NCBI RefSeq assembly: GCF_034931045.1
Contig: NZ_JAYGHH010000005.1
Coordinates: 62,001-126,000 of the forward strand
Length of the DNA: 64,000 nt
Direction of reading: 5' to 3'
Source: Nodularia sp034931045
GTDB lineage: Bacteria; Cyanobacteriota; Cyanobacteriia; Cyanobacteriales; Nostocaceae
Position 1 is the stretch's first letter, and every line of letters begins with the position of its first letter. The notes under the pieces are model-generated. The model was not told where the DNA came from, searched no databases, and saw only the letters and a program-made list of their open reading frames with translations. A program made the translations under genes and the position numbers. Positions 18,758-27,700 of the stretch are shown here, piece after piece.

Positions 18758-20866
18758 ATGAGTGCAAATCTCACTATTTCCCAAAATCCCCTACTTAAAG
18801 GTTCTGGCTTACCTCCCTTCGGTGAAATTCAACCAGAGCAAATAGTACCAGCTTTCACCGAACTATTGGCAGAACTTGACCACAAGCTGACAAGCCTGGA
18901 AGCTAATATTCAACCTACTTGGAGCGGCTTAGTAGAACCATTAGAAAAGCTTACAGAACAGCTAAACTGGAGTTGGGGCATAGTGAGCCATTTAATGGGT
19001 GTGAAAAATAGCCCTGAACTGCGTGAAGCTTATGAAACCGTACAACCACAAGTAATACAGTTTCTTAATAAACTCGGTCAAAGCCAACCAATTTATCATG
19101 CTCTCAAAGAACTCCGCGCCAGTGATAACTGGGCTACTTTAGAATCAGCCCAACAGCGCATTGTCGAAGCTGGTATCAGAGATGCCGAACTTTCCGGTGT
19201 TGGCTTACAAGGAGAAGCCAGGGAGCGTTTTAACGCCATCCAAATGGAATTAGCAGAACTTGGCACCAAATTCTCAAACCATGTCCTAGATGCCACCAAA
19301 GCCTTTAACTTAACCCTGACAACAAAAGCTGAAATTGATGGCTTACCCGATAGCTTAATTAGTTTAGCAGCCCAGGCAGCTCGTGCGGCAGGAGCAGAAA
19401 ACGCCACCCCAGAAAATGGCCCTTGGCGCATTACCTTAGACTTTCCCAGCTATGGTCCATTCATGCAGCACAGCACCCGCCGAGATTTGCGCGAACAACT
19501 TTACAAAGCTTTCATTACTCGTGCCTCATCCGGTGAGTTAAATAATCAACCGTTAATTGAGCGCACTTTGGAACTGCGGCAAGAATTAGCAAGTTTACTC
19601 GGCTTTGACAATTATGCCCAGTTGAGCCTAGCTAGTAAAATGGCTCCTAATGTGGCCGCAGTCGAAGCATTATTAGAAGAACTACGTCACGCCAGTTATG
19701 ATGCTGCTGTCAAAGACTTAGAAGCACTCAAAGCCTTTGCCGCCAACAAAAAAGCACCAGAAGCCGACGATTTACAACACTGGGATACCAGCTTTTGGGC
19801 AGAACGGCAACGGGAAGAAAAATTTGCCTTCACCGCCGAAGAATTACGTCCTTATTTTCCCTTACCGCAAGTCTTAGACGGCTTATTTGGACTTGTCAAT
19901 CGCTTGTTTGGTGTTACCGTCACCCCTGCTGATGGTCAAGCCCCCGTCTGGAATGAGGATGTGCGTTATTTTCAAATTGCTGATGAAACTGGTAGTCCTC
20001 TAGCTTACTTCTACTTAGACCCCTACAGCCGTCCCGCCGAAAAACGTGGTGGTGCTTGGATGGATATATGTATTAATCGCAGCAAAATCACTAACAATGG
20101 TGTAACAGAGATTCGTTTACCTGTGGCTTATTTGGTATGTAACCAAAGTCCCCCGGTTGATGGTAAGCCAAGTTTGATGACGTTCTATGAAGTAGAAACG
20201 TTATTTCATGAATTTGGTCATGGCTTGCATCACATGATGACCAAAGTAGACTACACCGGAGCAGCAGGTATCAACAATGTCGAATGGGATGCTGTAGAAC
20301 TACCAAGTCAATTCATGGAAAACTGGTGCTATGAGCGACCAACTTTGTTTGGTATGGCGAAGCATTATCAAACTGGTGAACCCTTACCGGAGCATTATTA
20401 CCAAAAACTCCTAGCTGCACGCAACTATATGAGTGGTAGTGTGATGTTGCGGCAAGTTCACTTCAGCAGTGTGGATTTAGAATTACACTATCGTTATCGC
20501 CCTGGTAGTGGTGAAACTGCCGCAGATATGCGCCAAAAGATTGCCAAAACTACTACAGTTTTACCGCCGCTACCAGAAGACGCTTTTTTATGCGCTTTTG
20601 GACACATTTTCGCTGGTGGTTATGCCGCAGGTTATTACAGCTACAAGTGGGCTGAAGTTCTGAGTGCTGATGCGTTTGCCGCTTTTGAAGAAGCTGGTTT
20701 AGAAGATGAACAAGCGATAAAAGCTACAGGTAAACGTTACCGGGATACAGTCTTAGCTCTCGGTGGTAGTCAACATCCCATGAATGTGTTTGCATCTTTC
20801 CGAGGTCGTGAACCTAGTACGACTTCGTTACTCAAGCATACTGGTTTATTACAGACTGCGGCTTAA
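18758..20866 (+). CDS. prlC: Oligopeptidase A (M3 family zinc metallopeptidase)
   Basis: A 702-residue cytosolic oligopeptidase that degrades short peptides, including cleaved signal peptides in enterobacteria. The M3 zinc motif HEFGHGLHH (about residue 484) with the downstream VELPSQFMENW Glu-containing segment is intact. The N-terminal helical cap and the length match the oligopeptidase A/PrlC group. It stands alone, with more than 800 bp of non-coding sequence behind it. No signal peptide is present. Confidence 0.93.
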   Translation: MSANLTISQNPLLKGSGLPPFGEIQPEQIVPAFTELLAELDHKLTSLEANIQPTWSGLVEPLEKLTEQLNWSWGIVSHLMGVKNSPELREAYETVQPQVIQFLNKLGQSQPIYHALKELRASDNWATLESAQQRIVEAGIRDAELSGVGLQGEARERFNAIQMELAELGTKFSNHVLDATKAFNLTLTTKAEIDGLPDSLISLAAQAARAAGAENATPENGPWRITLDFPSYGPFMQHSTRRDLREQLYKAFITRASSGELNNQPLIERTLELRQELASLLGFDNYAQLSLASKMAPNVAAVEALLEELRHASYDAAVKDLEALKAFAANKKAPEADDLQHWDTSFWAERQREEKFAFTAEELRPYFPLPQVLDGLFGLVNRLFGVTVTPADGQAPVWNEDVRYFQIADETGSPLAYFYLDPYSRPAEKRGGAWMDICINRSKITNNGVTEIRLPVAYLVCNQSPPVDGKPSLMTFYEVETLFHEFGHGLHHMMTKVDYTGAAGINNVEWDAVELPSQFMENWCYERPTLFGMAKHYQTGEPLPEHYYQKLLAARNYMSGSVMLRQVHFSSVDLELHYRYRPGSGETAADMRQKIAKTTTVLPPLPEDAFLCAFGHIFAGGYAAGYYSYKWAEVLSADAFAAFEEAGLEDEQAIKATGKRYRDTVLALGGSQHPMNVFASFRGREPSTTSLLKHTGLLQTAA

Positions 20867-21685
20867 CGGTTTTAGTTACGAGCGCCCCAGGAGGGGAAGT
20901 TAAAGGTCAAAAGTATTACATCTCTTAGCAACGAATGACACAAACACATTTTTCTTCCTTGCCTGAAAGCCTTGCTATATAACGGTTATAAAAGGTGTTT
21001 GTTAGGAGTAGTAATGAGTAGGGTGTGTTTTGCCGTAGGCTAACGCACCTTAACTTGTTTGCTAAACCAAGATGGTGCGTTGCATGACAACACAACCTTA
21101 TATCTACATTAAGGTTATATACCTAACAAACGTTAGTACAACAGTGTCATTTAAGCCAATAAATCTTGATAAAAACTATTTAATTTAAACCCTAATTAAT
21201 TTCTTCCACACCTCCCTCAAGTGTGAAACGCTTTATTTTATATTTTGAAAAACACGACAACCACACATTTATATAAAATTATTTGCAATACTTAACTTTT
21301 CTCTAATTAAAATAAATCAACATAGATTAAAAATAATAACTAAAATAATAATTCATGAAGTTTATTACGCTAAATTGAAAGTATACTTAATCCTAGAAGT
21401 CTAGTTCCTAGTTTAAGTAACTTAGTGCAATAAAACTCAACATCAATTAACTATTGATCACAGTATTTAGTGATAATAGCTAATGATTAGAAGTTTTTTT
21501 GTGCTGAATTACTTTCTAGGTTATGGCGGTTTTCAGATGAATGAAAACCGTGTTGATAGCTCAAAGCCTTGAAGCAAATGGCTTTACACTCAGCACTTTG
21601 CTATATCGAGCAAGGCGTTGCAACTTTCAACTCAGCCAAGTAATAAGAGCAAACACCAAAGCAACTTTAAGGGCGAGATGTAACA
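20867..21685. other. Long intergenic region before usp gene
   Basis: About 820 bp, AT-rich. It contains a cyanobacterial interspersed palindrome (GGTGTGTT...TAACGCACC followed by GGTGCGTTGCATGAC, about 21021-21088) and an inverted repeat CGGTTTTC/GAAAACCG at 21527-21550. No credible coding frame or RNA gene was recognised. Confidence 0.5.
21527..21550. repeat. Inverted repeat CGGTTTTC-N8-GAAAACCG
   Basis: An 8-bp perfect stem with an 8-nt loop, about 140 bp before the usp start. No T-run follows. It could be a 5'-UTR hairpin or an operator. Confidence 0.4.
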
Positions 21686-22537
21686 ATGATTGAAAAAATT
21701 TTGCTAGCGGTTTCTGGCTTGGGCCATGCAGAAGAAATGCTCAAAACCTTAAAGGAGATGCCATCAATCGAATCTGCGAAGGTTACAGTTCTGCACGTTG
21801 TACCTCCCCAAACAACAGCTGAAGCAATGACAGATAAATGGGAAGAGGGTGGAAAAATCTTGGCTAATGCCATTCAGTTTCTGAATTTAAATCCTAGTCA
21901 GGTATCTTCCATTTTACGGCAAGGTGATCCCAAGGATGTAGTTTGCCAAGTAGCAGATGAAATGGATGCTGACTTAATTATTATGGGTTCTCGCGGACTC
22001 AAGCGTTTGCAATCAATTTTATCTAACTCGGTGAGTCAGTATGTTTTTCAGCTATCTTCTCGCCCCATGCTGCTGGTAAAGGATGATATTTATGTCAAGA
22101 GAATTAAGCGGGTTATGGTGGCGATGGATAATTCTGATTCTGCCAAAAAATGCTTAAGCTTGGCATTATTTTTATTACAAGGTGTTCAGGGTAGTCAGTT
22201 AATTTTGACTAATGTGACTACAGATTTGCGGAGTAAGAAATCTGAAGTTACTGAAATTATCCCAGAAAAAAATACAGTTTTGGCAGATGCGGTTGCCGAA
22301 GCCCAAAAATACGGTGTGCAAACTCGCTGTGTCACCAGTAGCGGCAAACCTGGGGAAGAAATTTGCCGTCTAGCAGAAGAGTTAAATACAGACTTATTAT
22401 TGCTTGGTTCTCCAGACCGTCGGCCATCGGTGGCTAAGAGTTTGGTGGATATAGACAGACTCATCGGTGCTTCTTTGTCTGACTATGTTCGAGTTAATGC
22501 CACCTGTCCGGTGTTGTTGGCGCGGACTGTCGCTTAA
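21686..22537 (+). CDS. Universal stress protein with tandem Usp domains
   Basis: A 283-residue protein made of two UspA folds. The first (1-137) ends GSRGLKRLQSILSNSVSQYVFQLSSRPMLLVKD and the second (about 138-283) begins RIKRVMVAMDNSDSAKKCL and ends DYVRVNATCPVLLARTV. The GxRG/GS nucleotide-binding loop is clear in the first domain and altered (LGSPDRRPS) in the second, suggesting that only one half binds ATP well. It is a soluble stress-associated protein of unspecific role. Confidence 0.88.
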   Translation: MIEKILLAVSGLGHAEEMLKTLKEMPSIESAKVTVLHVVPPQTTAEAMTDKWEEGGKILANAIQFLNLNPSQVSSILRQGDPKDVVCQVADEMDADLIIMGSRGLKRLQSILSNSVSQYVFQLSSRPMLLVKDDIYVKRIKRVMVAMDNSDSAKKCLSLALFLLQGVQGSQLILTNVTTDLRSKKSEVTEIIPEKNTVLADAVAEAQKYGVQTRCVTSSGKPGEEICRLAEELNTDLLLLGSPDRRPSVAKSLVDIDRLIGASLSDYVRVNATCPVLLARTVA

Positions 22538-22546
22538 TATTGCAAA

Positions 22547-22653
22547 GTGCTGAGTGCTGAGTTCTGAGTTCTGAGTTCTTAGTGCTGAGTTCTGAGTTCT
22601 TAGTGCTGAGTGCTGAGTTCTTAGTGCTGAGTGCTGAGTTCTGAGTTCTGAGT
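22547..22653. repeat. Heptamer STRR block (TGCTGAG/TTCTGAG)
   Basis: About fifteen tandem seven-base units alternating GTGCTGA and GTTCTGA or GTTCTTA directly after the usp stop codon. Confidence 0.85.
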
Positions 22654-23210
22654 AAAAACCAAGTAGGAGCAGGGCTGTTTCGTTCCCTAAAAGGGTTAAA
22701 ATTGCAAGGGTCAAACAGATAAAAATTGAGGGCAAATCTACAATTAGGACAAAAAGTTTTTGTGTCTTCAGCCCAAAATACCTGATTTTTCTTTGCGTCT
22801 TTGCGCCTAGCGCACTTTGTGCTAGAGCATACGGCACGACGCTAAAGCCTCCGGCACGCTGCGCGAACGCTGGGGCGTGAGATTATCCTCTTGACAAATC
22901 TCCAACACAAGGGAATGAAACAGCCCTGGGATTTAGGGGGCAAAACAGGCTCAAACGCAGATAGGTAGGAATTGTGTATACACGGTAGGTAAGGGATGAG
23001 GGGGCTAAGATGTATCTTAGATAATTGGAAACAGTTGTATGCTCAATTACTAATAATAATTTTAATAAACCCGTCCTTACCTCAAGGCTTTCAGTCCTCA
23101 ACAATTTCCTAACTTCCTGGGCGATTGCTATATTATGCTAAATTTTGCGGTTGTTCAACAAAAAACCCCTGCACCAATGGTGTTGGGGTTCTTTATTTTA
23201 TGCACAAATG
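22654..23210. other. Intergenic region with GC-rich palindromic repeats
   Basis: Contains CGCACTTTGTGCTAGAGC and GGCACGCTGCGCGAACGC-type palindromic sequences (about 22805-22880) that are dispersed in cyanobacterial genomes. No coding frame looks real. Confidence 0.45.
23160..23191 (-). terminator. Terminator of psbM
   Basis: On the minus strand AACCCCAACACC pairs with GGTGCAGGGGTT, followed by TTTTTTG, 20 bp after the psbM stop. Confidence 0.75.
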
Positions 23211-23327
23211 TCAAGAATCTTTTCCACCTTCACGGCTAGCAGTTTGGATGTAAAGAACGATTAAAAACACTGCGGGAACTAGAACGAACAGAATGCTCGC
23301 TACAAACCCTAGTTCATTCACTTGCAT
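23211..23327 (-). CDS. psbM: Photosystem II reaction centre protein M
   Basis: A 38-residue single-helix thylakoid protein found at the PSII dimer interface. The sequence MQVNELGFVASILFVLVPA followed by VFLIVLYIQTASREGG is almost the textbook PsbM sequence. A Rho-independent terminator follows. It is short enough to be missed by automatic gene callers. It lies downstream of the ferredoxin gene on the same strand with about 100 bp between. Confidence 0.95.
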   Translation of the reverse strand: MQVNELGFVASILFVLVPAVFLIVLYIQTASREGGKDS

Positions 23328-23424
23328 AGCAAGAAAGCCTCTCTTTAATTTCAGTTTCTATTCAACAACTTTAGAATAGCATTATCGATGCCAGTGTTAG
23401 CTGAAATCTTTGCCAAGTTAGATG

Positions 23425-23721
23425 TTAGGGTTTGGTTACTACACTGATTGGGCCATTTACTAGGGTTTGACAGGCGAGGCGGTAATTATCAGGCTTTTTC
23501 TTAAACTTTTGGTTCTCTACATTTGTGCGCGGGGAAAGGTTTTCCATTCCTTCGACTATTTCCACAATGCAAGTACCGCATTGACCAGCGCCACCGCAAT
23601 TGGTCATTTTGCCAATAAATTTATATATATCAATGCTATTTTCCATAGCTTTGAGTCGAAGATTAGCCCCATCTGCTGCTATTACTTCTTTATTTTCTTT
23701 GACAAATTTGATGTTACCCAT
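23425..23721 (-). CDS. 2Fe-2S ferredoxin, adrenodoxin-type cysteine spacing
   Basis: A 98-residue soluble electron carrier. The cluster ligands are C42, C48, C51 and C84, spaced C-x5-C-x2-C-xn-C as in adrenodoxin/ISC-type ferredoxins. Plant-type photosynthetic PetF has C-x4-C-x2-C. It therefore probably does not serve as the main photosystem I acceptor; a role in a specific redox enzyme or in Fe-S or electron-transport assembly is possible. It sits between psbK and psbM on the same strand, which suggests a photosynthesis-linked role by context only. Confidence 0.85.
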   Translation of the reverse strand: MGNIKFVKENKEVIAADGANLRLKAMENSIDIYKFIGKMTNCGGAGQCGTCIVEIVEGMENLSPRTNVENQKFKKKPDNYRLACQTLVNGPISVVTKP

Positions 23722-23868
23722 AACTGATTGATACCTTTTTGATGGTAGGCGTGGCTGGAAAAGCTGAGTTTTAGACAGGTTCCGTAAACTATCCTACTGA
23801 ATTTCTGGTAGCTTATTACAAAATATTAATAAATATCAAGTTTAAACAAGAAGAAATAGCCAAATAAA

Positions 23869-23893
23869 TAGGACAGATAAGATACCTGTCCTA
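23869..23893 (-). terminator. Terminator of psbK
   Basis: TAGGACAG and CTGTCCTA form a perfect 8-bp stem with a 9-nt loop. On the minus strand it is followed by TTTATTT, 20 bp after the psbK stop codon. Confidence 0.7.
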
Positions 23894-23913
23894 TGAATCG
23901 GTAATCGGTTAGC

Positions 23914-24051
23914 TTACCTGAATCCAACAGCTGCTTGCCATACAAAAGCCAGCAACAAGAAAAACACGGGAATAATTGGGAGAACATCTACCAAAGGATC
24001 GAAGATTTGGTAAGCTTCAGGCAATTTTGCTAATAACAATGCTGCTTCCAT
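23914..24051 (-). CDS. psbK: Photosystem II reaction centre protein K
   Basis: A 45-residue precursor. The mature 37-residue form should begin at KLPEAYQIFDPLVDVLPIIP after a short leader, followed by the single transmembrane helix VFFLLLAFVWQAAVGFR. These features match PsbK of all oxygenic phototrophs, which lies near CP43. It is located 132 bp downstream of tgt on the same strand and has its own terminator. Confidence 0.95.
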   Translation of the reverse strand: MEAALLLAKLPEAYQIFDPLVDVLPIIPVFFLLLAFVWQAAVGFR

Positions 24052-24183
24052 GTTTGTTTAAATCCACCTATCTAACACAGGTTCATAATTGAGATGTATC
24101 TTAACATGGTTTGGGTGTTAGGAATTGGGGATTGGGTGTTTAATATTTTGGAATTAAACAGATTCTGGGATAGTTTCTATTCC

Positions 24184-25287
24184 TTAGTTGAGCCAGTGGG
24201 CAAATTCGGTGGCAAAGCGATCGCTTAATATTGCTTCACGAATCTTTTGCGTAAAGCGAATTAGTTCGGTAATGTTGTGAATACTCAATAATGTGTAGCC
24301 TAAAATTTCTTGCGATCGCACTAAATGAGAGATATAAGCCCGGCTAAAATTTTGACAAGCATAACAAGGGCAAGTCTCATCTAATGGCGTATAATCTTCA
24401 CGAAACTTAGCATTTTTTAAATTCCAGCGTTCTCCCTGCACAATTGCTGTACCATGTCTCGCCCACCGGGTAGGAATCACACAATCAAATAAATCTACAC
24501 CAGAAGCGATCGCAATAGCCATTTCCCGATAAGTCCCCACACCCATCAAATAACGGGGCTTCTCCCGTGGTAACAGTGGCGCTGTAGTCCGCACAATATC
24601 AGCCATGAGTTCGGGAGGTTCTCCCACACTCACACCACCAATAGCATATCCAGGCAAATCTAACTTCGCTAAAGCCTGAGCTGCTTGGGCGCGTAAATCC
24701 AAGTACACCCCTCCTTGGACGATACCAAATAAAGCTTGATCGCTACGTTGATGAAAGTTCATACAGCGTTCTAGCCAACGATAAGTCCTCTGAGTTGCAG
24801 CTTCCACATCTTGGCGACTAGCTGGGTAGGGGGGACATTCATCAAAGGCCATGATCACATCAGCCCCTAAAGTATTTTGGATCTCTATAGAGCGTTCTGG
24901 GGTTAAGTGGATAATTTGCCCATCGTGGGGTGAGCGAAAAGTTACACCATCTTCGGAAATTTTCCGCATTTCGCTCAAGCTAAAAACTTGAAAACCACCA
25001 GAATCAGTGAGCATTGGACCATTCCAGCCCATAAATTTATGTAATCCACCACCTCCCGCCACAATCCTTTCTCCTGGTTGCAGGTGCAGATGATAGGTAT
25101 TAGATAAAACCATTTGCGCCCCAGTGCTTTTTAGTTGGTCTGGGGTGACAGTTTTAACATTTGCCAAGGTTCCCACAGGCATAAATCTTGGGGTTTCCAC
25201 AGGGCCATGAGGAGTGTGAAATACTCCAGCCCTGGCTTTTGTCTGGCTACATTCAGCCAGGGATTGAAAAGAAAAATTGGCACTCAA
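24184..25287 (-). CDS. tgt: tRNA-guanine transglycosylase
   Basis: A 367-residue enzyme that exchanges guanine 34 of tRNAs with GUN anticodons for a queuosine precursor. The active-site segment DSGGFQVFSL holds the general-base Asp, and DLFDCVIPTRWAR holds the nucleophilic Asp. The zinc site CPCYACQ...H (C-x-C-x2-C with His in SIHN) is complete. Length is normal. The gene lies upstream of psbK. Confidence 0.95.
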   Translation of the reverse strand: MSANFSFQSLAECSQTKARAGVFHTPHGPVETPRFMPVGTLANVKTVTPDQLKSTGAQMVLSNTYHLHLQPGERIVAGGGGLHKFMGWNGPMLTDSGGFQVFSLSEMRKISEDGVTFRSPHDGQIIHLTPERSIEIQNTLGADVIMAFDECPPYPASRQDVEAATQRTYRWLERCMNFHQRSDQALFGIVQGGVYLDLRAQAAQALAKLDLPGYAIGGVSVGEPPELMADIVRTTAPLLPREKPRYLMGVGTYREMAIAIASGVDLFDCVIPTRWARHGTAIVQGERWNLKNAKFREDYTPLDETCPCYACQNFSRAYISHLVRSQEILGYTLLSIHNITELIRFTQKIREAILSDRFATEFAHWLN

Positions 25288-25408
25288 GGTAAAATTAATG
25301 CGATCGCGCTAAATATGGACAAAAAAATCTAAAAACTGGCAATTGATTGGTTGTGAACACTTCAGGACTCACAACTAAGGCATCACCAACTTTTTGAGTA
25401 TATGCTTT

Positions 25409-25861
25409 TTAAAATGAATCAGAACAGTCATCATCAATTTCTGCATCCCATTTAGCGGAAAAAACTTGTTCCATCATGGCTTCTATGGCGCTGACATTCA
25501 AGTTGCGCTCTTTTCGCTCTTGTGAGGGAGTCGAAAGGGGAATCAGCCTTAAACACATACTTTCTTGCAATAAGTCAAAGTAGGTTTCTTGTTCTGGTGA
25601 TTGTTTTAGTTCTAGGTAATCAAAACTATAGACATTCAAGTAAAGCGCAGAGTTAGCAACTAGGGTAGACCTGTGAGGGTTGACAAAGACTTCCATCACA
25701 TCTCCTTCACCCTCACTCTGTAATTTGCCGAATTGGGTGTAGATGTAGTGGACTCGACCTAAATCAGACAGCAATCGCCGAATGTCGAGCTTATTCACAA
25801 TTATTCCCGTGTTAACAATACACGGAGCTGGTATCCTGGTGTCGGGTAGATGGTGACTCAT
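25409..25861 (-). CDS. Conserved hypothetical protein
   Basis: A 150-residue soluble protein that I do not recognise. It has a beta-rich middle (VMEVFVNPHRSTLVANSALYLNVYSFDYLEL), a helical stretch (FDLLQESMCLRLIPL) and an acidic C-terminus (DAEIDDDCSDSF). A TTG seven codons upstream is possible, but I chose the ATG giving MSHHLPDTRIPAPC. Codon use and base composition resemble its neighbours. It may be transcribed with tgt, which starts about 120 bp downstream on the same strand. Confidence 0.6.
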   Translation of the reverse strand: MSHHLPDTRIPAPCIVNTGIIVNKLDIRRLLSDLGRVHYIYTQFGKLQSEGEGDVMEVFVNPHRSTLVANSALYLNVYSFDYLELKQSPEQETYFDLLQESMCLRLIPLSTPSQERKERNLNVSAIEAMMEQVFSAKWDAEIDDDCSDSF

Positions 25862-26026
25862 AGGAAAATAGGAGATAGGCAAAGGTGAGGGACAACACAG
25901 CTAAAATGTCAATTTCACAGCCTGTTGGCCTCCTACATTTAAAAAATATCAACTTTGGAAGGCGATCGTCTAATAAGTCTAAGGTTAAGTTATTAGTTGC
26001 AGAATACAAAATCAATTGGTGTTTGT

Positions 26027-26125
26027 ACTAGTACAACACGGCGTAAATAAACAAATCATTCAAAATCAATAAAAAGCCGATATAATCAGCTTTTCGACTT
26101 TTGACGAACGCCAGGCGGTGCTAGT
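26027..26125. repeat. MITE-like element family 2, copy 1 (99 bp)
   Basis: Begins ACTAGTACAACACGGCGTAAATA and ends ACGCCAGGCGGTGCTAGT, imperfect terminal inverted repeats. A related element lies at 37209-37310 with the same ends and an internal GCTTTTTGACTTTTGA-like segment. Confidence 0.65.
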
Positions 26126-26303
26126 TTGATTTGCTAACTTTACTGAAATTTAGTTGCAATTAGCACTCAAAGAATATACTACTGAGAACAGCATAACAAA
26201 GTTTTTTCCATGAGTCTCTAATCAAAGGCGATCTTATTTAAACCTTTAAAATCCCCTCTGACTGCTGCTGTCGTATTTGTGGACAACATCTATCAGCCAC
26301 TTT

Positions 26304-27092
26304 ATGTATATTAATCAACGTCATGAATTAGCCACAGTAGTGAAAAAATTAGTTTTAAATTTATTTGCTAGTTTAATATTTTATACTGCTATTCCTCTGC
26401 CCTATATCAATGGGCTAGACTTCCAAAGGGTGGCGTATTTTGCCCCATTAGTCGGGCTGATGATTGGCGGAATTTTAGGGCTATGTGATAGTGGCATGAA
26501 TTACCTGGGAATACCAGTGTTAACTCGTAGCGCTTTGGTTGTTAGTATTTGGATGGCAATTACGGGAGGATTGCATTTAGATGGGGTAATGGATACTGCT
26601 GATGGTTTAGCGGTGGGTAATGCCGAAAAACGCTTAGAGGTAATGGCGGATAGTGCTACAGGTGCGTTTGGGGCAATGGCCGCGATCGCCTTAATATTAC
26701 TTAAAACTACAGCTTTAATCGATATTGGTGATCATCGTTGGCTAGTGCTAATAGCAGCTTGTGGCTGGGGACGCTGGGGACAACAAGTAGCGATCGCCTG
26801 CTATCCTTATTTAAAACCCACCGGTAAAGGCGCATTCCACAAAGCAGCCATTCGTACATACAAAGATTTATTACCAGGACTATTGTTGCTATTTAGCCTC
26901 AGTATTATTCTGGTTATTTTAAATAAAGAATATCTATTTTTCGCACTCAGTATCATACTAGCTGGAAGTGCGATCGCCATCCTCACCGGGTTATGGTTTC
27001 ATCACAAATTAGGCGGACACACAGGAGACACCTACGGCGCAGTCGTTGAATGGACAGAAGCCTTATTCCTCTGCGTCCTCACAATTTTTTAG
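26304..27092 (+). CDS. cobS: Adenosylcobinamide-GDP ribazoletransferase
   Basis: An integral membrane enzyme joining adenosylcobinamide-GDP and alpha-ribazole in the last steps of cobalamin synthesis. Family features are FYTAIPLPY near the start, GGLHLDGVMDTADGL with the metal-binding Asp residues, DSATGAFGAMA, and HKLGGHTGDTYGAVVEWTE near the C-terminus, among several hydrophobic helices. The start is unclear: TTG 26277, ATG 26304 and GTG 26340 are in frame and none has a good ribosome site; GTG 26340 would give the most family-like N-terminus. No cobalamin riboswitch was recognised upstream. Confidence 0.88.
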   Translation: MYINQRHELATVVKKLVLNLFASLIFYTAIPLPYINGLDFQRVAYFAPLVGLMIGGILGLCDSGMNYLGIPVLTRSALVVSIWMAITGGLHLDGVMDTADGLAVGNAEKRLEVMADSATGAFGAMAAIALILLKTTALIDIGDHRWLVLIAACGWGRWGQQVAIACYPYLKPTGKGAFHKAAIRTYKDLLPGLLLLFSLSIILVILNKEYLFFALSIILAGSAIAILTGLWFHHKLGGHTGDTYGAVVEWTEALFLCVLTIF

Positions 27093-27094
27093 TA

Positions 27095-27200
27095 AGCACT
27101 CAGCACTCAGCACTCTACTGAAAGGATTTCGACGAACCACAGACTCACTGCTTAAACCCACCCCTACCCACTCAGCACTCAGCACTCAGCACTCTACTTA
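27095..27200. repeat. Two STRR blocks (CACTCAG heptamers)
   Basis: Tandem GCACTCA units at 27095-27116 and 27168-27195, both ending GCACTCTACT. The second reaches into the stop codon of the downstream convergent gene. Confidence 0.8.
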
Positions 27201-27649
27201 ACTGCTTGCAGCTTTGTCACCTTGAGTTTAAAAGGCCCAACCCCAGTTTCGCCAAAAGACCGGACACGGATAATATAGTTTCCCGTTTCGGGAATGCGGG
27301 TAAACAGTAAGGAATTGCTAGTACCATCTGGGCCATCATCATTTTCTGCCACTGTTGCCCCATTGGATGCTAAGAGGGTGATGATGGTGTCAAAACTCTC
27401 AGAAGTCAAGTCAATTACTAACTTCTCACCCTTATCTAACTTGACTATATAATCACGGCCAAATCCACCCTGACCGGTGGGAATATCTTTGTCTGAGAGT
27501 ATATCAGACAGTTCAGTACTAGGAGTTAAAGGAATTGGACTATACAATTTATTTTGGGCAAATCCTACCCTGGGATTTATGCCAATTACCAACAAAGTGG
27601 CAGGAATAATTATTAGTTGTCTTAAACCCACCACAAAAGCTTTACTCAT
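27194..27649 (-). CDS. Secreted protein with PPC (pre-peptidase C-terminal) domain
   Basis: A 151-residue protein with a signal peptide (hydrophobic core LIIIPATLLVIGI, cleavage near GFAQ) and one beta-sandwich PPC domain at about 75-148, marked by YIVKLDKGEKLVIDLTSESFDT and NYIIRVRSFGETGVGPFKL. PPC domains usually ride on secreted proteases; here the domain stands alone. It may be a periplasmic or extracellular binding module. The TAG stop lies in an STRR repeat. Confidence 0.75.
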   Translation of the reverse strand: MSKAFVVGLRQLIIIPATLLVIGINPRVGFAQNKLYSPIPLTPSTELSDILSDKDIPTGQGGFGRDYIVKLDKGEKLVIDLTSESFDTIITLLASNGATVAENDDGPDGTSNSLLFTRIPETGNYIIRVRSFGETGVGPFKLKVTKLQAVK

Positions 27650-27700
27650 AAGATTAAACAGTTATCAGTTAAAAAATGTAATTGGGTCGAAATCCTTGAC

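Noticed and set aside
22547..22653. CRISPR-like regular repeats
   Set aside because: The units are only 7 bp and tandem without unique spacers; this is an STRR block, and no cas genes are present.
22883..23104. 73-codon open frame upstream of psbM terminator
   Set aside because: Low-quality composition, no ribosome site, and no recognisable domain.
26160..26168. TTAGCACTC, the left half of a CIRCE heat-shock operator
   Set aside because: The matching GAGTGCTAA half is missing within the correct distance and the downstream gene is cobS, not a chaperone.
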